Source of the DNA: Bacteroides salyersiae WAL 10018 = DSM 18765 = JCM 12988
GTDB taxonomy: Bacteria; Bacteroidota; Bacteroidia; Bacteroidales; Bacteroidaceae
Length of the DNA: 64,000 nucleotides
NCBI RefSeq assembly: GCF_000381365.1
Contig: NZ_KB905467.1
Span: 365,604 to 429,603, forward strand
Reading direction: 5' to 3'
In this document: piece by piece, positions 17,074 to 27,080 of the stretch
Position numbering within the stretch: the stretch's first letter is position 1
Layout: each line of letters starts with the position of its first letter
Program-made: the position numbers and the translations under genes
The notes under the pieces: model-generated
Told to the model about the DNA's origin: nothing
Database searches by the model: none
Seen by the model: only the letters and a program-made list of their open reading frames with translations

Positions 17074-18396
17074 TCAGCGTTTCATTTTAGGCATCATCTT
17101 ACCCATCTTGCTGCCTGTTACCATCTTCATCATCTTACGGGTCTGGTCGAATTGTTTCAGCAGGCGATTTACTTCCTGAATAGTCGTTCCGCTACCTTTG
17201 GCAATACGTGTGCGGCGTGAGCCATTAAGTATTTCGGGATTGGAACGTTCTTCCGGTGTCATGGAGTAGATAATGGCTTCAATGCTTTTGAATGCGTTAT
17301 CGTCGATATCGATATCTTTGATGGCTTTGCCTACACCCGGAATCATGGATGCGAGTTCCTTAAGGTTACCCATCTTCTTGATCTGTGCAATCTGGCTGAG
17401 GAAGTCGTTGAAGTCAAATTGATTCTTGGCAATCTTTTTCTGTAAACGTTTGGCTTCTTCTTCATCGTATTGTTCCTGGGCGCGTTCTACCAGCGAAACG
17501 ATATCACCCATACCGAGGATACGGTCTGCCATACGTGCCGGATGGAACTGGTCGATAGCATCTAACTTTTCACCTGTTCCTACGAATTTGATAGGTTTAT
17601 TTACAACCGAACGGATAGAAAGGGCTGCACCGCCACGGGTATCACCGTCGAGTTTAGTCAGCACTACACCGTTGAAGTCGAGACGGTCGTTGAACTCTTT
17701 GGCTGTATTTACAGCATCCTGTCCGGTCATGGAGTCGACTACAAAGAGAATTTCATTCGGCTGGATGGCTTCTTTGATCGCTGCAATCTCTTTCATCATT
17801 TCTTCGTCTACGGCCAGACGTCCGGCTGTATCGACGATGACGAGATCATAACCTTTGGCCTTGGCCTCTTTGATAGCGTTCTGGGCAATCTCCACAGGAT
17901 TCTTGCTATCCGGTTCGGAATACATCGGAACATCGATCTGTTCGGCCAGTACGCGGAGCTGTTCGATGGCAGCGGGACGATATACGTCACAGGCTACGAG
18001 TAACGGTTTACGGTTTTTCTTTGTTTTGAGCATCCGGGCCAGTTTCCCGGAGAAAGTAGTTTTACCCGAACCCTGCAGACCGGACATCAGGATAATGGCA
18101 GGTTGGCCTTTGGTGTCGATTTCAACGGTTTCTCCACCCATCAATTGGGTCAGTTCGTCGTGAACGATTTTCACCATCAACTGACTCGGTTTTACGGCGG
18201 TAAGAACGTTCTGTCCTAATGCCTTTTCTTTTACCGTGTCAGTAAAGGTTTTTGCCACTTTATAGTTAACGTCGGCGTCCAACAAGGCTTTGCGTACGTC
18301 TTTCAGTGTTTCTGCTACATTGATTTCGGTGATCTTACCTTCACCTTTCAAAATCTTAAACGACCTCTCCAGTCTCTCGCTTAAATTATCGAACAT
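17074..18396 (-). CDS. ffh: Signal recognition particle protein, SRP54 GTPase
   Basis: Binds 4.5S RNA and signal sequences of nascent membrane proteins and docks with FtsY. 440 residues, usual length. N domain from MFDNLSERLERSF. G domain with GLQGSGKTTFSGKLA (about residue 107), LLVACDVYRPAA, VIVDTAGRLA and LTKLDGDTRGGAAL. M domain ends in a Met-rich basic tail (GSKMGKMMPKMKR) that contacts RNA and signal peptides. Single gene with its own -7 box and terminator. Confidence 0.97.
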   Translation of the reverse strand: MFDNLSERLERSFKILKGEGKITEINVAETLKDVRKALLDADVNYKVAKTFTDTVKEKALGQNVLTAVKPSQLMVKIVHDELTQLMGGETVEIDTKGQPAIILMSGLQGSGKTTFSGKLARMLKTKKNRKPLLVACDVYRPAAIEQLRVLAEQIDVPMYSEPDSKNPVEIAQNAIKEAKAKGYDLVIVDTAGRLAVDEEMMKEIAAIKEAIQPNEILFVVDSMTGQDAVNTAKEFNDRLDFNGVVLTKLDGDTRGGAALSIRSVVNKPIKFVGTGEKLDAIDQFHPARMADRILGMGDIVSLVERAQEQYDEEEAKRLQKKIAKNQFDFNDFLSQIAQIKKMGNLKELASMIPGVGKAIKDIDIDDNAFKSIEAIIYSMTPEERSNPEILNGSRRTRIAKGSGTTIQEVNRLLKQFDQTRKMMKMVTGSKMGKMMPKMKR

Positions 18397-18422
18397 GGTT
18401 ATATTAATTACGAATTAGGGTG

Positions 18423-18430
18423 CAAATGTA
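18423..18430 (-). promoter_or_regulatory. -7 box of ffh
   Basis: CAAATGTA on the plus strand reads TACATTTG on the minus strand, 27 bases before the ATG. Confidence 0.6.
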
Positions 18431-18446
18431 CTAAAATCTCTTGTAT

Positions 18447-19769
18447 TTATATCTTTTTATTCTGCCATTTTGCTTTTTTGAGATAAATATAGCTTGTTAT
18501 GAACAATAATGTATAATACACTATCTCAATGGTAAAACACCATTCGATAGGCGCTTTCAGCCACATTCCGATAAAGATTATATACGAACCGTAGATGAGG
18601 ATCGTAATGGTTTCCAGCAGGAGGGCGGCTTGTGTATTGCCTGTTCCCGATATTCCGTTGAATACGACATTGGCAACCGAAGCGATCAGCATGGCACAGC
18701 AGATGACGTACACTGAAGGGACAGACTCCGTTATCAGTGCGGCTTCGTTGGTATAGATCGAAAGCATTGCCTGCGGAAATATTGCAGTGACAATAACCAG
18801 TGCCAGCATAATGAAGAATGAAAAACGGGCTATCTTATTGATGAGCGTCATGACGTGTTGTATGCCGCCTGCACCGATTGCATTACTTACCAGACTGTTG
18901 GTTGTCGTGGCCAGTGCATTGACCGGAATCAGCATCACGATATAGATGCTACGTACGATATTGGCAATGGCAAGTTCGCGTTGTCCTAACCTCTCTACGG
19001 CAATGAAGAATACGAACCACGTAGCCATTGACAGGAAGTACTGTAACATGGTGAAGCATGAGATGCTGAGTATGCGCATCAGCAACTGGGGATCGAAGGA
19101 ACGGAACCGGTTCAAGCCGTATTTTTTCAGATCGACAGTAATGTACGTGTAAATAAGGAAAAACAGGATGGAACTGGCTTCGGCTATCACAGAAGCGATA
19201 GCGGCTCCCTTGATGCCCATTTCCGGAAATCCGAAGTGTCCGAATATCATGGCGTAATCCAGGATCACGTTGACAATGGCCATGACAATGGCATTAATCG
19301 TTAGCACTTTGGTACGGGTAATGCCGATGTATAATGCGCGGAACATTACATTGACAAATGAGAAGAAGAAACCGTAGGTGCGCCAGTCCAGAAACTCCAT
19401 CGTGGCATCGAATATCGATTCGGAGGATACCAGCATGCGCATGATGTTGCTTCCGAAAGCTTTGGTGAAGCCAAACAGTAACAGGGCCATGACCAACAGG
19501 AACATAACGCCCTGCATCATTACGGGACCCACGTCCGCATAGCGTCCTTCTCCATTGCGGCGGGCAATGACGATTTGTGAACCGGTACTAAATCCGAAAG
19601 CGATCGTGAAGACGCATATATAGAAAAGCCCGCCCATCGCAGAGCCTCCGAGGGCTACTTCTCCGACTCTTCCGAGAAAGGCCGTATCAGTGACATTAAT
19701 GACATTTTGTGCTAATAAACTGAGGAGTATCGGGTAGCTGACACTCCAAATCTGTTTGTTGGTATACAT
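18447..19769 (-). CDS. MATE-family multidrug/toxin exporter
   Basis: 440 residues from MYTNKQIWSVSYPILLSLLA, with about twelve membrane helices in two similar halves. The start of each half carries family signatures (ALGGSAMGGLFY, then NIVRSIYIVMLIPVNALATT). MATE proteins export cationic compounds using a sodium or proton gradient. The frame is open 33 codons further upstream, but that stretch overlaps the kinase gene and the -7 box at 19796, so ATG 19769 is preferred. Substrate not predictable. Confidence 0.92.
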   Translation of the reverse strand: MYTNKQIWSVSYPILLSLLAQNVINVTDTAFLGRVGEVALGGSAMGGLFYICVFTIAFGFSTGSQIVIARRNGEGRYADVGPVMMQGVMFLLVMALLLFGFTKAFGSNIMRMLVSSESIFDATMEFLDWRTYGFFFSFVNVMFRALYIGITRTKVLTINAIVMAIVNVILDYAMIFGHFGFPEMGIKGAAIASVIAEASSILFFLIYTYITVDLKKYGLNRFRSFDPQLLMRILSISCFTMLQYFLSMATWFVFFIAVERLGQRELAIANIVRSIYIVMLIPVNALATTTNSLVSNAIGAGGIQHVMTLINKIARFSFFIMLALVIVTAIFPQAMLSIYTNEAALITESVPSVYVICCAMLIASVANVVFNGISGTGNTQAALLLETITILIYGSYIIFIGMWLKAPIEWCFTIEIVYYTLLFITSYIYLKKAKWQNKKI

Positions 19770-19795
19770 AAATCGGCGTTTAGGTTTGCAATTTG

Positions 19796-19803
19796 CAAAG
19801 ATA
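19796..19803 (-). promoter_or_regulatory. -7 box of the MATE gene
   Basis: CAAAGATA on the plus strand reads TATCTTTG on the minus strand, 27 bases before the MATE ATG and just downstream of the pseudokinase stop. Confidence 0.6.
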
Positions 19804-19809
19804 GCTCTT

Positions 19810-21774
19810 TTATTCGGATATGATATCGAGAGGATAAGTAAAATTAATGACAGGTCGTTCCTGTTCATCGGCCGTTATGTTGTAGCTGCCTCCGAAATGC
19901 TGCAACAAAAGGCGATTGATATCATGACGTATGCTTACTTCCTGGGAATTGAATTCCGGATCGGCCAGTGGGCTGTTGCTGATGCGGAAACATATCTGTT
20001 TGCCGGAGTCGTCACGAGTCAGAGTGAAAGTGATTTCTCTGTGTGCCGTGTTTTTCTGCGGATAAGTCAGAGTGCTGACCAATGCTTGAATGAGCCTTCC
20101 GGTATCGGTTGTGATGGGTTGCGTCTCGATATGGGTATCGAAATATATTTCTATGGTTTCTTCATTGCGCATGCGGGCCATATAGATAGCGTCATTACAG
20201 AGTGCCACAGCATCATATTCCTGTATTTGGAACTTCATCATGTTGGCTTCCAGACGCGACAAGTCCAGTACGTCATTAACCAGTTGCATCAATTCTTCGG
20301 TATTTTTCTGGATGATGGCAGAGAATTCTTTTCTTGTGTCCTCGTCCATATTCGGTTCTGATGCTATCAGTTGGGAAAATCCTACGACTCCGTTCAGTGG
20401 AATGCGAATATTATAGCTCATGTTGGCAAGGAAATGATTCTTAGTCTCATTGGCTTTTTCGGCTATCCGGGTAGCTTTGCGGGTTTCACTTTCTGCTATT
20501 TTCAGGGCTTTACGTACTCGGAAGATGCGTAACATGAAAAATACCAATACGATTAATGTCGTGCCGATAACGATAAGTACAATAAGTTGTATTTTGTTTT
20601 TCAATTGTTCCTCTTCGAGGGCTATTTTATTGATGTGATAGTTGCTTTGTATCAGTTTCATTTGTTTGTCGGAAAGCTCGGTGACCAGTGAGTCTTTCAT
20701 TTGCAGTACCTTTTCATAGATGGGCAGCGCTTCCTGGCTGCGGCCGGCTTCCACGAGTATGTCCGCTTTGGCAGACAATTGGTTGACGTAGTCGGAACTG
20801 AACGCTTCCTGTAATAAGACGATTGTGGAATCCAACTGGCTAAGGGCCTTGTCATACTCTTTACAGCGCCGGTAGTACAAAGCGTATGCATCGTAATAGA
20901 GCACGCGATACATAAAATAGGTATGTGGTGTGAGATACTTGGCTCCTTTTTGTAAATGTTCAAAAGCAGGGTGAGGCTGATTCATCTCTAAATAATAATA
21001 AGCATAATAGAGTTCATTGAAGATCAACGGATCCTGAAAAGCCTCTTCCATGGTGGGATTCTTTCTTATGTAGTCTTCAAGGATACTTTTCTGTTCATCG
21101 AGATATTTCTTCAGGTTTTCAAAGTCATCTTTGGCTTTACTGAGTGAAATGAGTTGGCAAAGTACGGAGTTGTGTACAATTACGTTATCCAGTTTGGGGA
21201 GTAGCATATGGGCCTCTTCCAATGCTTTTTTCCCTTCTTCCCAACGTCCGGTACCCATGTAAGCATTTGCCAGACATTGTTTGGCACCGATTAATCCGCG
21301 CACATTGTTGGCTTCCTGTGCCTTTTGGTACATCTCGAGTGATTTATTGATGGCAAATTCGATCTGCTCTCTATAAGAATAAAGATCTATCTGGCATCTT
21401 TGTGCGTCGAAATAATAATCCCACAGATTGCCTTCGCGGACAAAAGGCTCCATCTTTTCGATCTTTTGTATTACGCTGTCCAGTTCGTTCTGGTTGTAGT
21501 AATAGATAATCTGGAAATAAAGGGCGGTTCCGGCATATTTGGGATTATTCTGTGCGATAGCTTCTTGCAACAGCATATCCGAGTAGCGGATACAGTTGGG
21601 ATTGGTTTGCTCCATCCGCGTGATATCCTGTATCATTTGCAGGCGTGCAGAGTCGTGCGGCATGCTTGTCAGCAGTCTTTCCAGACTGTCTCTTTTTGCC
21701 GAGGATGGAGTAGCCGTAGGCATACCTGTTAAAAAATGGCAACTCAGAATAAGGGTAAATATCAATTGTTTCAT
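19810..21774 (-). CDS. TPR sensor histidine-kinase homologue lacking the phospho-His (pseudokinase)
   Basis: 654 residues: signal peptide, a periplasmic TPR-like helical region (about 30-385), one membrane helix (about 395-415) and a coiled coil, then a HisKA-like segment. Where active kinases read SHEIRTPLN, this protein reads SYNIRIPLN: Tyr454 replaces the phospho-accepting His and Asn the following Glu. The ATP-binding part is also degraded: the N-box asparagine is missing (GRLIQALVSTLTYP), and DTGxG is replaced by ISNSPLAD. It still has a full-length frame, so it is not an ordinary pseudogene. It overlaps the active kinase upstream by four bases (ATGA). A regulatory or dimer-partner role for its neighbour is inference. 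Confidence 0.85.
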   Translation of the reverse strand: MKQLIFTLILSCHFLTGMPTATPSSAKRDSLERLLTSMPHDSARLQMIQDITRMEQTNPNCIRYSDMLLQEAIAQNNPKYAGTALYFQIIYYYNQNELDSVIQKIEKMEPFVREGNLWDYYFDAQRCQIDLYSYREQIEFAINKSLEMYQKAQEANNVRGLIGAKQCLANAYMGTGRWEEGKKALEEAHMLLPKLDNVIVHNSVLCQLISLSKAKDDFENLKKYLDEQKSILEDYIRKNPTMEEAFQDPLIFNELYYAYYYLEMNQPHPAFEHLQKGAKYLTPHTYFMYRVLYYDAYALYYRRCKEYDKALSQLDSTIVLLQEAFSSDYVNQLSAKADILVEAGRSQEALPIYEKVLQMKDSLVTELSDKQMKLIQSNYHINKIALEEEQLKNKIQLIVLIVIGTTLIVLVFFMLRIFRVRKALKIAESETRKATRIAEKANETKNHFLANMSYNIRIPLNGVVGFSQLIASEPNMDEDTRKEFSAIIQKNTEELMQLVNDVLDLSRLEANMMKFQIQEYDAVALCNDAIYMARMRNEETIEIYFDTHIETQPITTDTGRLIQALVSTLTYPQKNTAHREITFTLTRDDSGKQICFRISNSPLADPEFNSQEVSIRHDINRLLLQHFGGSYNITADEQERPVINFTYPLDIISE

Positions 21775-23627
21775 TGGGTATTCTCCTTTCTGTTGACTAC
21801 CGGGATTATGGGGTGGGTGAACATAAAACGGGCCCCCTCGGTATATTCATGATCTATCCATATCCGGCCACCGACTTGTTCGATGATAAGTTGGCAGATG
21901 GAAAGTCCCAATCCTGTGCCCTGTGCACCTTCATTTAATTTTTCAAAGCGGTTGAATATCTGCTTTTGTTTTTCCAACGGGATACCGCAGCCGGTGTCGG
22001 TGACGGAAAAGAGCGCGACCGTATCCGATTCTTTCTCGACCTCGAGAGTGATAACACCCTCTGTCGTGAATTTGGTGGCGTTGATAAGTAAATTGATGAG
22101 CAGTTGCTGCAAACGGGAGTCGTCTGTTACAAGAGGAAGTGACTCTAATGTGGTAACAAAACGTACTTCGGCTTGTGTCTGTTTCACTTTCTCTACAGTT
22201 TCTACCACGTTACGGCAGATGACCACTGCATCGCTTTCTTTCAAATTGAATGTCAGTTTTCCTACATCTACACTTGAAAGGTCGATAACGTCATTGATAA
22301 GTTTAAGGAGAAGTTCTGAGTTTTGTTGTATAATCTCGTTGCATTGCTGGCGTGTGTCATTGTCGATGGAGTCATCCGTGAGAATGGCGGAGAAACCCGA
22401 AAGAGCGTTCAGGGGAGTGCGTATTTCATGGCTCATGTTCGATAGAAAGAGACTTTTGGTTCTTGTTGAGTTCTCTGCATATTGCTGGGCTTTTTCCAAT
22501 TTCTCTTTTGACAGGAATAGTCGTTTGTTCCCTTTTTTAATAAGGAAAATGAGGAGGAGGATGAGGCCTAACATGGAGAGTACTGCAAGAATTCCCCATA
22601 AGATTGTTCTGTTACGTTCTTGCTGGTTTTTAATTTCCAGTTGGTCTATTTGGTAAATGGTACGTAATTCATTAATTTGGCGGACATAGCTGAGGTTGTC
22701 CAATGAGTCTTGTAATGCACTTGTCCTCTGATAGATAAAACAAGCTTTGTCGGTTTGCCCTTGTTTCGCCAGAAGCCGTGCGCATTGGATATTCAGTTGT
22801 ACGTGTTGATACGGGGCATAAGACGGACGGAGTTCGCTGATGATTTTACCGTATTGCTCCAATGCCCGGTCATATTGTTCTGTCAGTTCGTAATAGCTGG
22901 CATGCATGTAATCCAGCATAAAGTTCATATGAAAGAAATTGTTTTCTGCATTTGCACGTGTTGCTTCGGTGAGGTATGCTTGGGCTTTGTCGGGCTGATG
23001 GGTCATTATCAGATAATATGCACGGCATATGGAGGTATAAAACAGATTGGATGATGTTGGAAACTTGTCGAATAGGCTTTCGAGTTGCTTTAGATATGCA
23101 TGGGCTTCGTCGATTTTTTCTATTTTAAGCAGACTTAAGATAAGATTAGGCAGGATATGTATTTTTATCAAATCCTCATCATCTGATTTATCCAATATCC
23201 GTATGGCTTCTTCGTATGAGTCGATGGCTTGTTGCTGTATGTTGGATGCCAGGTAAACATCGCCTATGGCGCGGAGTGAAAGAGCTATCCCTTTGTCATA
23301 TTCCATCTCTTTGGCCTTTTGATACATGATGTGGGCTTTATCTACAGCTACGGTAATATCGCCACGATTCGCATATGCTCTTGCTACCAGTTGCTTCAGA
23401 TAAAAAAGAAGATCATATCGTTTGTCGGCTTCCAATTTCGGTTCGAGTTCTTTTTCCAATAAAATAATACTGTCGGAAGACATTTCCCTATCATAAGGCA
23501 GGTTATGATCGATAAGAATCTGTAACTTTTCCAGGTATTTGGAAGTGTTATCAACAGGATATGCCGGCAGGGAACATAGAAGTCCGGCCAGCATTCCTAA
23601 TATATAGTAATAGATATGACTTCTCAC
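21771..23627 (-). CDS. TPR-containing sensor histidine kinase, active-site complete
   Basis: 618 residues: signal peptide, TPR-like periplasmic domain (about 28-330), membrane helix (about 340-362), coiled coil, then HisKA with SNMSHEIRTPLNALSGF (His400). The HATPase domain carries RLQQLLINLLINATKFT (N-box), VTDTGCGIPL (G1), IFNRFEKLNEG (F-box) and GTGLGLSIC (G2), so it should autophosphorylate. There is no receiver domain and no response-regulator gene next to it, so its partner must be elsewhere. The stop overlaps the start of the pseudokinase homologue, giving one translational unit. Confidence 0.92.
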   Translation of the reverse strand: MRSHIYYYILGMLAGLLCSLPAYPVDNTSKYLEKLQILIDHNLPYDREMSSDSIILLEKELEPKLEADKRYDLLFYLKQLVARAYANRGDITVAVDKAHIMYQKAKEMEYDKGIALSLRAIGDVYLASNIQQQAIDSYEEAIRILDKSDDEDLIKIHILPNLILSLLKIEKIDEAHAYLKQLESLFDKFPTSSNLFYTSICRAYYLIMTHQPDKAQAYLTEATRANAENNFFHMNFMLDYMHASYYELTEQYDRALEQYGKIISELRPSYAPYQHVQLNIQCARLLAKQGQTDKACFIYQRTSALQDSLDNLSYVRQINELRTIYQIDQLEIKNQQERNRTILWGILAVLSMLGLILLLIFLIKKGNKRLFLSKEKLEKAQQYAENSTRTKSLFLSNMSHEIRTPLNALSGFSAILTDDSIDNDTRQQCNEIIQQNSELLLKLINDVIDLSSVDVGKLTFNLKESDAVVICRNVVETVEKVKQTQAEVRFVTTLESLPLVTDDSRLQQLLINLLINATKFTTEGVITLEVEKESDTVALFSVTDTGCGIPLEKQKQIFNRFEKLNEGAQGTGLGLSICQLIIEQVGGRIWIDHEYTEGARFMFTHPIIPVVNRKENTQ

Positions 23628-23660
23628 TACCTGGTATACTGTTTGTGATGTATTGCTGCA

Positions 23661-23714
23661 AAAATAAATAAAAAGAGCGAAGATTTTATAAATCTCCGCT
23701 CTTTTTATTTATTT
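23661..23714 (-). terminator. Terminator after rho
   Basis: AAATAAATAAAAAGAGCG-A-AGATTT pairs with AAATCT-C-CGCTCTTTTT across a short TATA loop, with a long AT-rich continuation. It separates rho from the kinase pair. Confidence 0.8.
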
Positions 23715-23829
23715 ATTTATTTTCTATTGACGGTATTCCGTACTCCGGTGTCTTTATGATTGGGATATCCGGGGGTATGTTTTTTCCGGTGTTTATCCGT
23801 GTCTGCTCTGAAGTTATGATAATCATCTT

Positions 23830-25905
23830 TTAGCTATTCATGCTCATCAGGAATTCGTCATTGTCTTTAGTCTTTTCAAGACGGTCTTTTACGAAATCCA
23901 TCGCTTCTATCGGGTTCATGTCCGCCAGATACTTACGTAATATCCACATACGGTCGAGTGTAGTCTTATCAAGCAGCAAATCATCACGACGTGTACTTGA
24001 AGCCACAATATTAACAGCCGGGAAGATACGTTTGTTAGATAAGTTACGGTCGAGTTGAAGTTCCATATTACCGGTACCTTTAAATTCTTCAAAGATAACC
24101 TCATCCATTTTCGAACCGGTATCGATCAATGCGGTTGCGATAATGGTCAGCGAACCTCCGTTTTCGATATTACGGGCCGCACCGAAGAAACGTTTGGGTT
24201 TATGCAGTGCATTGGCATCCACACCACCCGAAAGTACTTTTCCGGATGCCGGTGAAACAGTATTGTAAGCGCGTGCAAGGCGAGTGATGGAGTCTAAGAA
24301 GATGACAACATCGTGTCCGCACTCTACCAGTCTTTTGGCTTTTTCAAGTACGATGCCTGCAATTTTTACGTGGCGCTCTGCAGGTTCGTCGAAAGTCGAT
24401 GCAATAACTTCTGCGTTTACGCTACGTGCCATGTCCGTTACTTCTTCCGGGCGCTCATCGATAAGCAACATTATCATGTATACTTCCGGATGGTTGGCGG
24501 CGATTGCGTTGGCAATATCCTTCATAAGTAATGTCTTACCTGTTTTAGGCTGTGCTACGATCAGTGCACGTTGGCCTTTACCGATCGGAGAAAACAGGTC
24601 TACTACACGTGCAGACATAGAATCGGAATATCCCCCTTTGCAAAGTCTGAACTTTTCGTCCGGGAAAAGGGGAGTCAGGTGATCGAAAGGAACGCGGTCG
24701 CGTACAAATGCTGCATCACGTCCGTCTATTTTCGATACCTTTACTAATGGAAAATATTTTTCGCCTTCTTTGGGCGGACGAATTACACCTTCTACTACAT
24801 CTCCTGTTTTCAGACCAAATAGCTTGATTTGTGATTGGGATACATAAATATCATCCGGAGATGAAAGGTAATTATAGTCCGAAGAACGTAGGAATCCATA
24901 ACCATCCTGCATGATTTCCAATACGCCTGTACCGGTCAGGATGTCATCGAATTCATAAGGCTTTTCACGCTCTATGACTTTACGTTCCGGTGCCGGTACA
25001 TTTTCACCTGCATTTTGTTGTTGCGCAGGTCTTTGCATAGGCAGACGGGGATTGTTGTTATTTCTTGGAGCGTTATTATTATTGTTAGCGTTATTATTGC
25101 TGTTATTATTATTGTCACGTGGACGTATAACACGGGGGCGCGGTTGGTTTTGCGCTTGTTCAGGGGCAGGAAGGGTGATTGTTTCAGCCTTGGTCGATTC
25201 GAATTTACCGAATAATTCAGTTGGTAATTCTACTTTTTCAGATGGAAGATCTTCTATAGGAATGAAGTCGTCATCAGAGCTTTCCGACAGGATTTTACTT
25301 TCTTCATCAACAACGGCCGGAGCTTTGGGCTTGATAATCGGTTTGGAAATCGGTTTAGAAGCAGGCTTAGAGATTGGTTTGGAAGCCGGTTTCGCTTCCG
25401 TTTTCTTTTCTTCTTCCGCTTTCTTGGTTTCCGTTACCACCACTTCTTTTTCTTCTTTAGCGGCAGGCTGTTCTTCTACCGGTTTGTTTACTACTGGATT
25501 TTTGCGTGGACGTCCTACTTTCTTTTTCGGAGCGGCTGCAGGAGTCTCTGTTGCGGGAGTAGCGGTTTCTTGTTTTACAGTAGCGGCTTCTTGTGCTTGT
25601 GCTTTAGTTGCCGGAGCCGGTGCAGTTGTTTCTGCCTTGGTTATCTCACCGTTTTTGGTAGCAGAAAATACTTTGTTTTCTTTCTTCACTGCTACGCGTG
25701 ACCGTTTTTTCTTGTCTTCGTTTCTTTCCTCTTTCAATTTATCTGCCGCAACTTTCTTAGTAGCGCCGGCGATAGCTTGTTCATCAAGGATTTTGTAAAC
25801 AAGTTCTTCTTTTTTTAGTGAGTCTGTCTTTTTTATACCCAGTTCGTGGGCAATAGTTTGTAGTTCCGACAAATCTTTGTCGTTCAATTGGATAATGTTA
25901 TACAT
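23830..25905 (-). CDS. rho: Transcription termination factor Rho with large disordered insertion
   Basis: RNA-dependent hexameric ATPase. 691 residues from MYNIIQLND, against about 420 for E. coli Rho. Residues 1-50 are the Rho N-terminal helical domain. Residues about 55-305 are low complexity: Ala/Lys/Glu/Pro-rich, with repeats of [11 protein letters not shown] and an Asn run ([14 protein letters not shown]). Then come the RNA-binding cold-shock-like domain (about 320-390, [15 protein letters not shown]), Walker [11 protein letters not shown] (about 457), Walker [11 protein letters not shown] and the Q/R-loop region ([13 protein letters not shown]). The insertion is known in Bacteroides Rho and linked to phase separation in B. 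thetaiotaomicron. The leader is about 180 bases, long enough for autoregulation. Confidence 0.96.
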   Translation of the reverse strand: MYNIIQLNDKDLSELQTIAHELGIKKTDSLKKEELVYKILDEQAIAGATKKVAADKLKEERNEDKKKRSRVAVKKENKVFSATKNGEITKAETTAPAPATKAQAQEAATVKQETATPATETPAAAPKKKVGRPRKNPVVNKPVEEQPAAKEEKEVVVTETKKAEEEKKTEAKPASKPISKPASKPISKPIIKPKAPAVVDEESKILSESSDDDFIPIEDLPSEKVELPTELFGKFESTKAETITLPAPEQAQNQPRPRVIRPRDNNNNSNNNANNNNNAPRNNNNPRLPMQRPAQQQNAGENVPAPERKVIEREKPYEFDDILTGTGVLEIMQDGYGFLRSSDYNYLSSPDDIYVSQSQIKLFGLKTGDVVEGVIRPPKEGEKYFPLVKVSKIDGRDAAFVRDRVPFDHLTPLFPDEKFRLCKGGYSDSMSARVVDLFSPIGKGQRALIVAQPKTGKTLLMKDIANAIAANHPEVYMIMLLIDERPEEVTDMARSVNAEVIASTFDEPAERHVKIAGIVLEKAKRLVECGHDVVIFLDSITRLARAYNTVSPASGKVLSGGVDANALHKPKRFFGAARNIENGGSLTIIATALIDTGSKMDEVIFEEFKGTGNMELQLDRNLSNKRIFPAVNIVASSTRRDDLLLDKTTLDRMWILRKYLADMNPIEAMDFVKDRLEKTKDNDEFLMSMNS

Positions 25906-26084
25906 ACAGTATAGTAAGTTATTAATATTTTTCTGTTCAGCTGAAATATGAACAACACAACAGGACTTCACTTGTCACTGGTCATGTGAACATATGCTTT
26001 AAATTATGAATCTGGGATATTTCTGTTGAATTGGATATCTGGTTGTTTCCCTCTGGTGAGAAATAGCAGAGTGTTTCAACGGCG

Positions 26085-26092
26085 CAAAGATA
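26085..26092 (-). promoter_or_regulatory. -7 box of rho
   Basis: CAAAGATA reads TATCTTTG on the minus strand. It implies a leader of about 175 bases before the rho ATG. It is divergent from the box at 26145. Confidence 0.55.
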
Positions 26093-26144
26093 ATAAATAA
26101 TTCTGGTTTCATAAATAAATCATCATTTTTTTCATTTAAAAGTG

Positions 26145-26152
26145 TATCTTTG
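26145..26152 (+). promoter_or_regulatory. -7 box of the EFR1-type gene
   Basis: TATCTTTG, 20 bases before ATG 26172. The longer open frame begins before this box and is therefore not the real start. Confidence 0.65.
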
Positions 26153-26171
26153 TTACTTAAAATTGAACATT

Positions 26172-27008
26172 ATGATAGTTACTGAAGCTCATCTTATTTA
26201 TTTTTCGCCTACCCACACATCTAAACAAGTAGGTGAAGCAATTGTTCACGGAATAGGAATAACTAATTTTTCAACGACCGATTTAACCTTAAAACCGGTT
26301 GAAGAAATGGAGCTTCCGACTTCTGCATTGGCTGTTGTGGTAGTTCCTGTATATGGCGGACATGTAGCTCCGTTGGCAATGGAGCGTCTGGAAAGTATCC
26401 GGGGTAACGATACTCCGATAGCATTGGTGGTGGTTTATGGTAATCGTGCTTATGAGAAAGCTTTGACGGAACTGGATGCCTTTGTTTTGCTGAATGGATT
26501 TAAGGTAATTGCCGGGGCGACTTTTATAGGTGAACACTCTTATAGCAGTGCGAAATATCCGATTGCGGCAGGGCGTCCTGACTCTAATGATTTGGAATTA
26601 GCAGTGGAATTCGGCAAGAAATTGAAAGCCAAAGTAGAAGCAGCTTCCAGCCTGGAAACTCTTTATCCGATTGATGTCCGGGCTATTCCCCGGCCGCGAC
26701 AACCTTTTTTTCCGTTATTTCGCTTTTTGCGTAAGGTGATAAAACTACGTAAGAGCGGTGTGCCTTTGCCGCGTACACCGTGGTTGGAAGACGAAAGTCT
26801 TTGTACGCATTGTGGTGCATGTGTACGTCATTGTCCGACAGGCGCCATATTGAAAGGTAATGAAACACAAACGGATGTAGAAAAGTGTATTAAGTGTTGT
26901 GCTTGTGTTAAATCATGTACGCAACAGGCGAGAGTGTATGATACTCCGTTTGCTGTGTTGCTTTCGCAGTGTTTTACCCGGCAGAAAGATCCGAAAACAA
27001 TCTTATAG
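26172..27008 (+). CDS. EFR1-family flavodoxin-ferredoxin fusion
   Basis: 278 residues. The N-terminal flavodoxin-like domain starts MIVTEAHLIYFSPTHTSKQV (phosphate-binding loop SPTHTS) and includes VVVPVYGGHV and VVYGNRAYEKAL. The C-terminal part holds two four-cysteine clusters, CTHCGACVRHCP and CIKCCACVKSCT, for two 4Fe-4S centres. Such proteins shuttle electrons in anaerobes, with FMN and iron-sulfur clusters; the partner enzyme is unknown. Monocistronic and convergent with tilS, with only 72 bases between the stops. Confidence 0.92.
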   Translation: MIVTEAHLIYFSPTHTSKQVGEAIVHGIGITNFSTTDLTLKPVEEMELPTSALAVVVVPVYGGHVAPLAMERLESIRGNDTPIALVVVYGNRAYEKALTELDAFVLLNGFKVIAGATFIGEHSYSSAKYPIAAGRPDSNDLELAVEFGKKLKAKVEAASSLETLYPIDVRAIPRPRQPFFPLFRFLRKVIKLRKSGVPLPRTPWLEDESLCTHCGACVRHCPTGAILKGNETQTDVEKCIKCCACVKSCTQQARVYDTPFAVLLSQCFTRQKDPKTIL

Positions 27009-27080
27009 TCTATCAATAAAAATCTTCTTTCGCACGCTGAAACCGAATAACGGAAAGCAAGCGGAAGAGGAATTGGCACA

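Noticed and set aside
24974-25798. 274-codon plus-strand frame inside rho
   Set aside because: It mirrors the low-complexity insertion of Rho (Leu/Ser/Ala runs opposite Lys/Glu/Ala codons); no independent signal.
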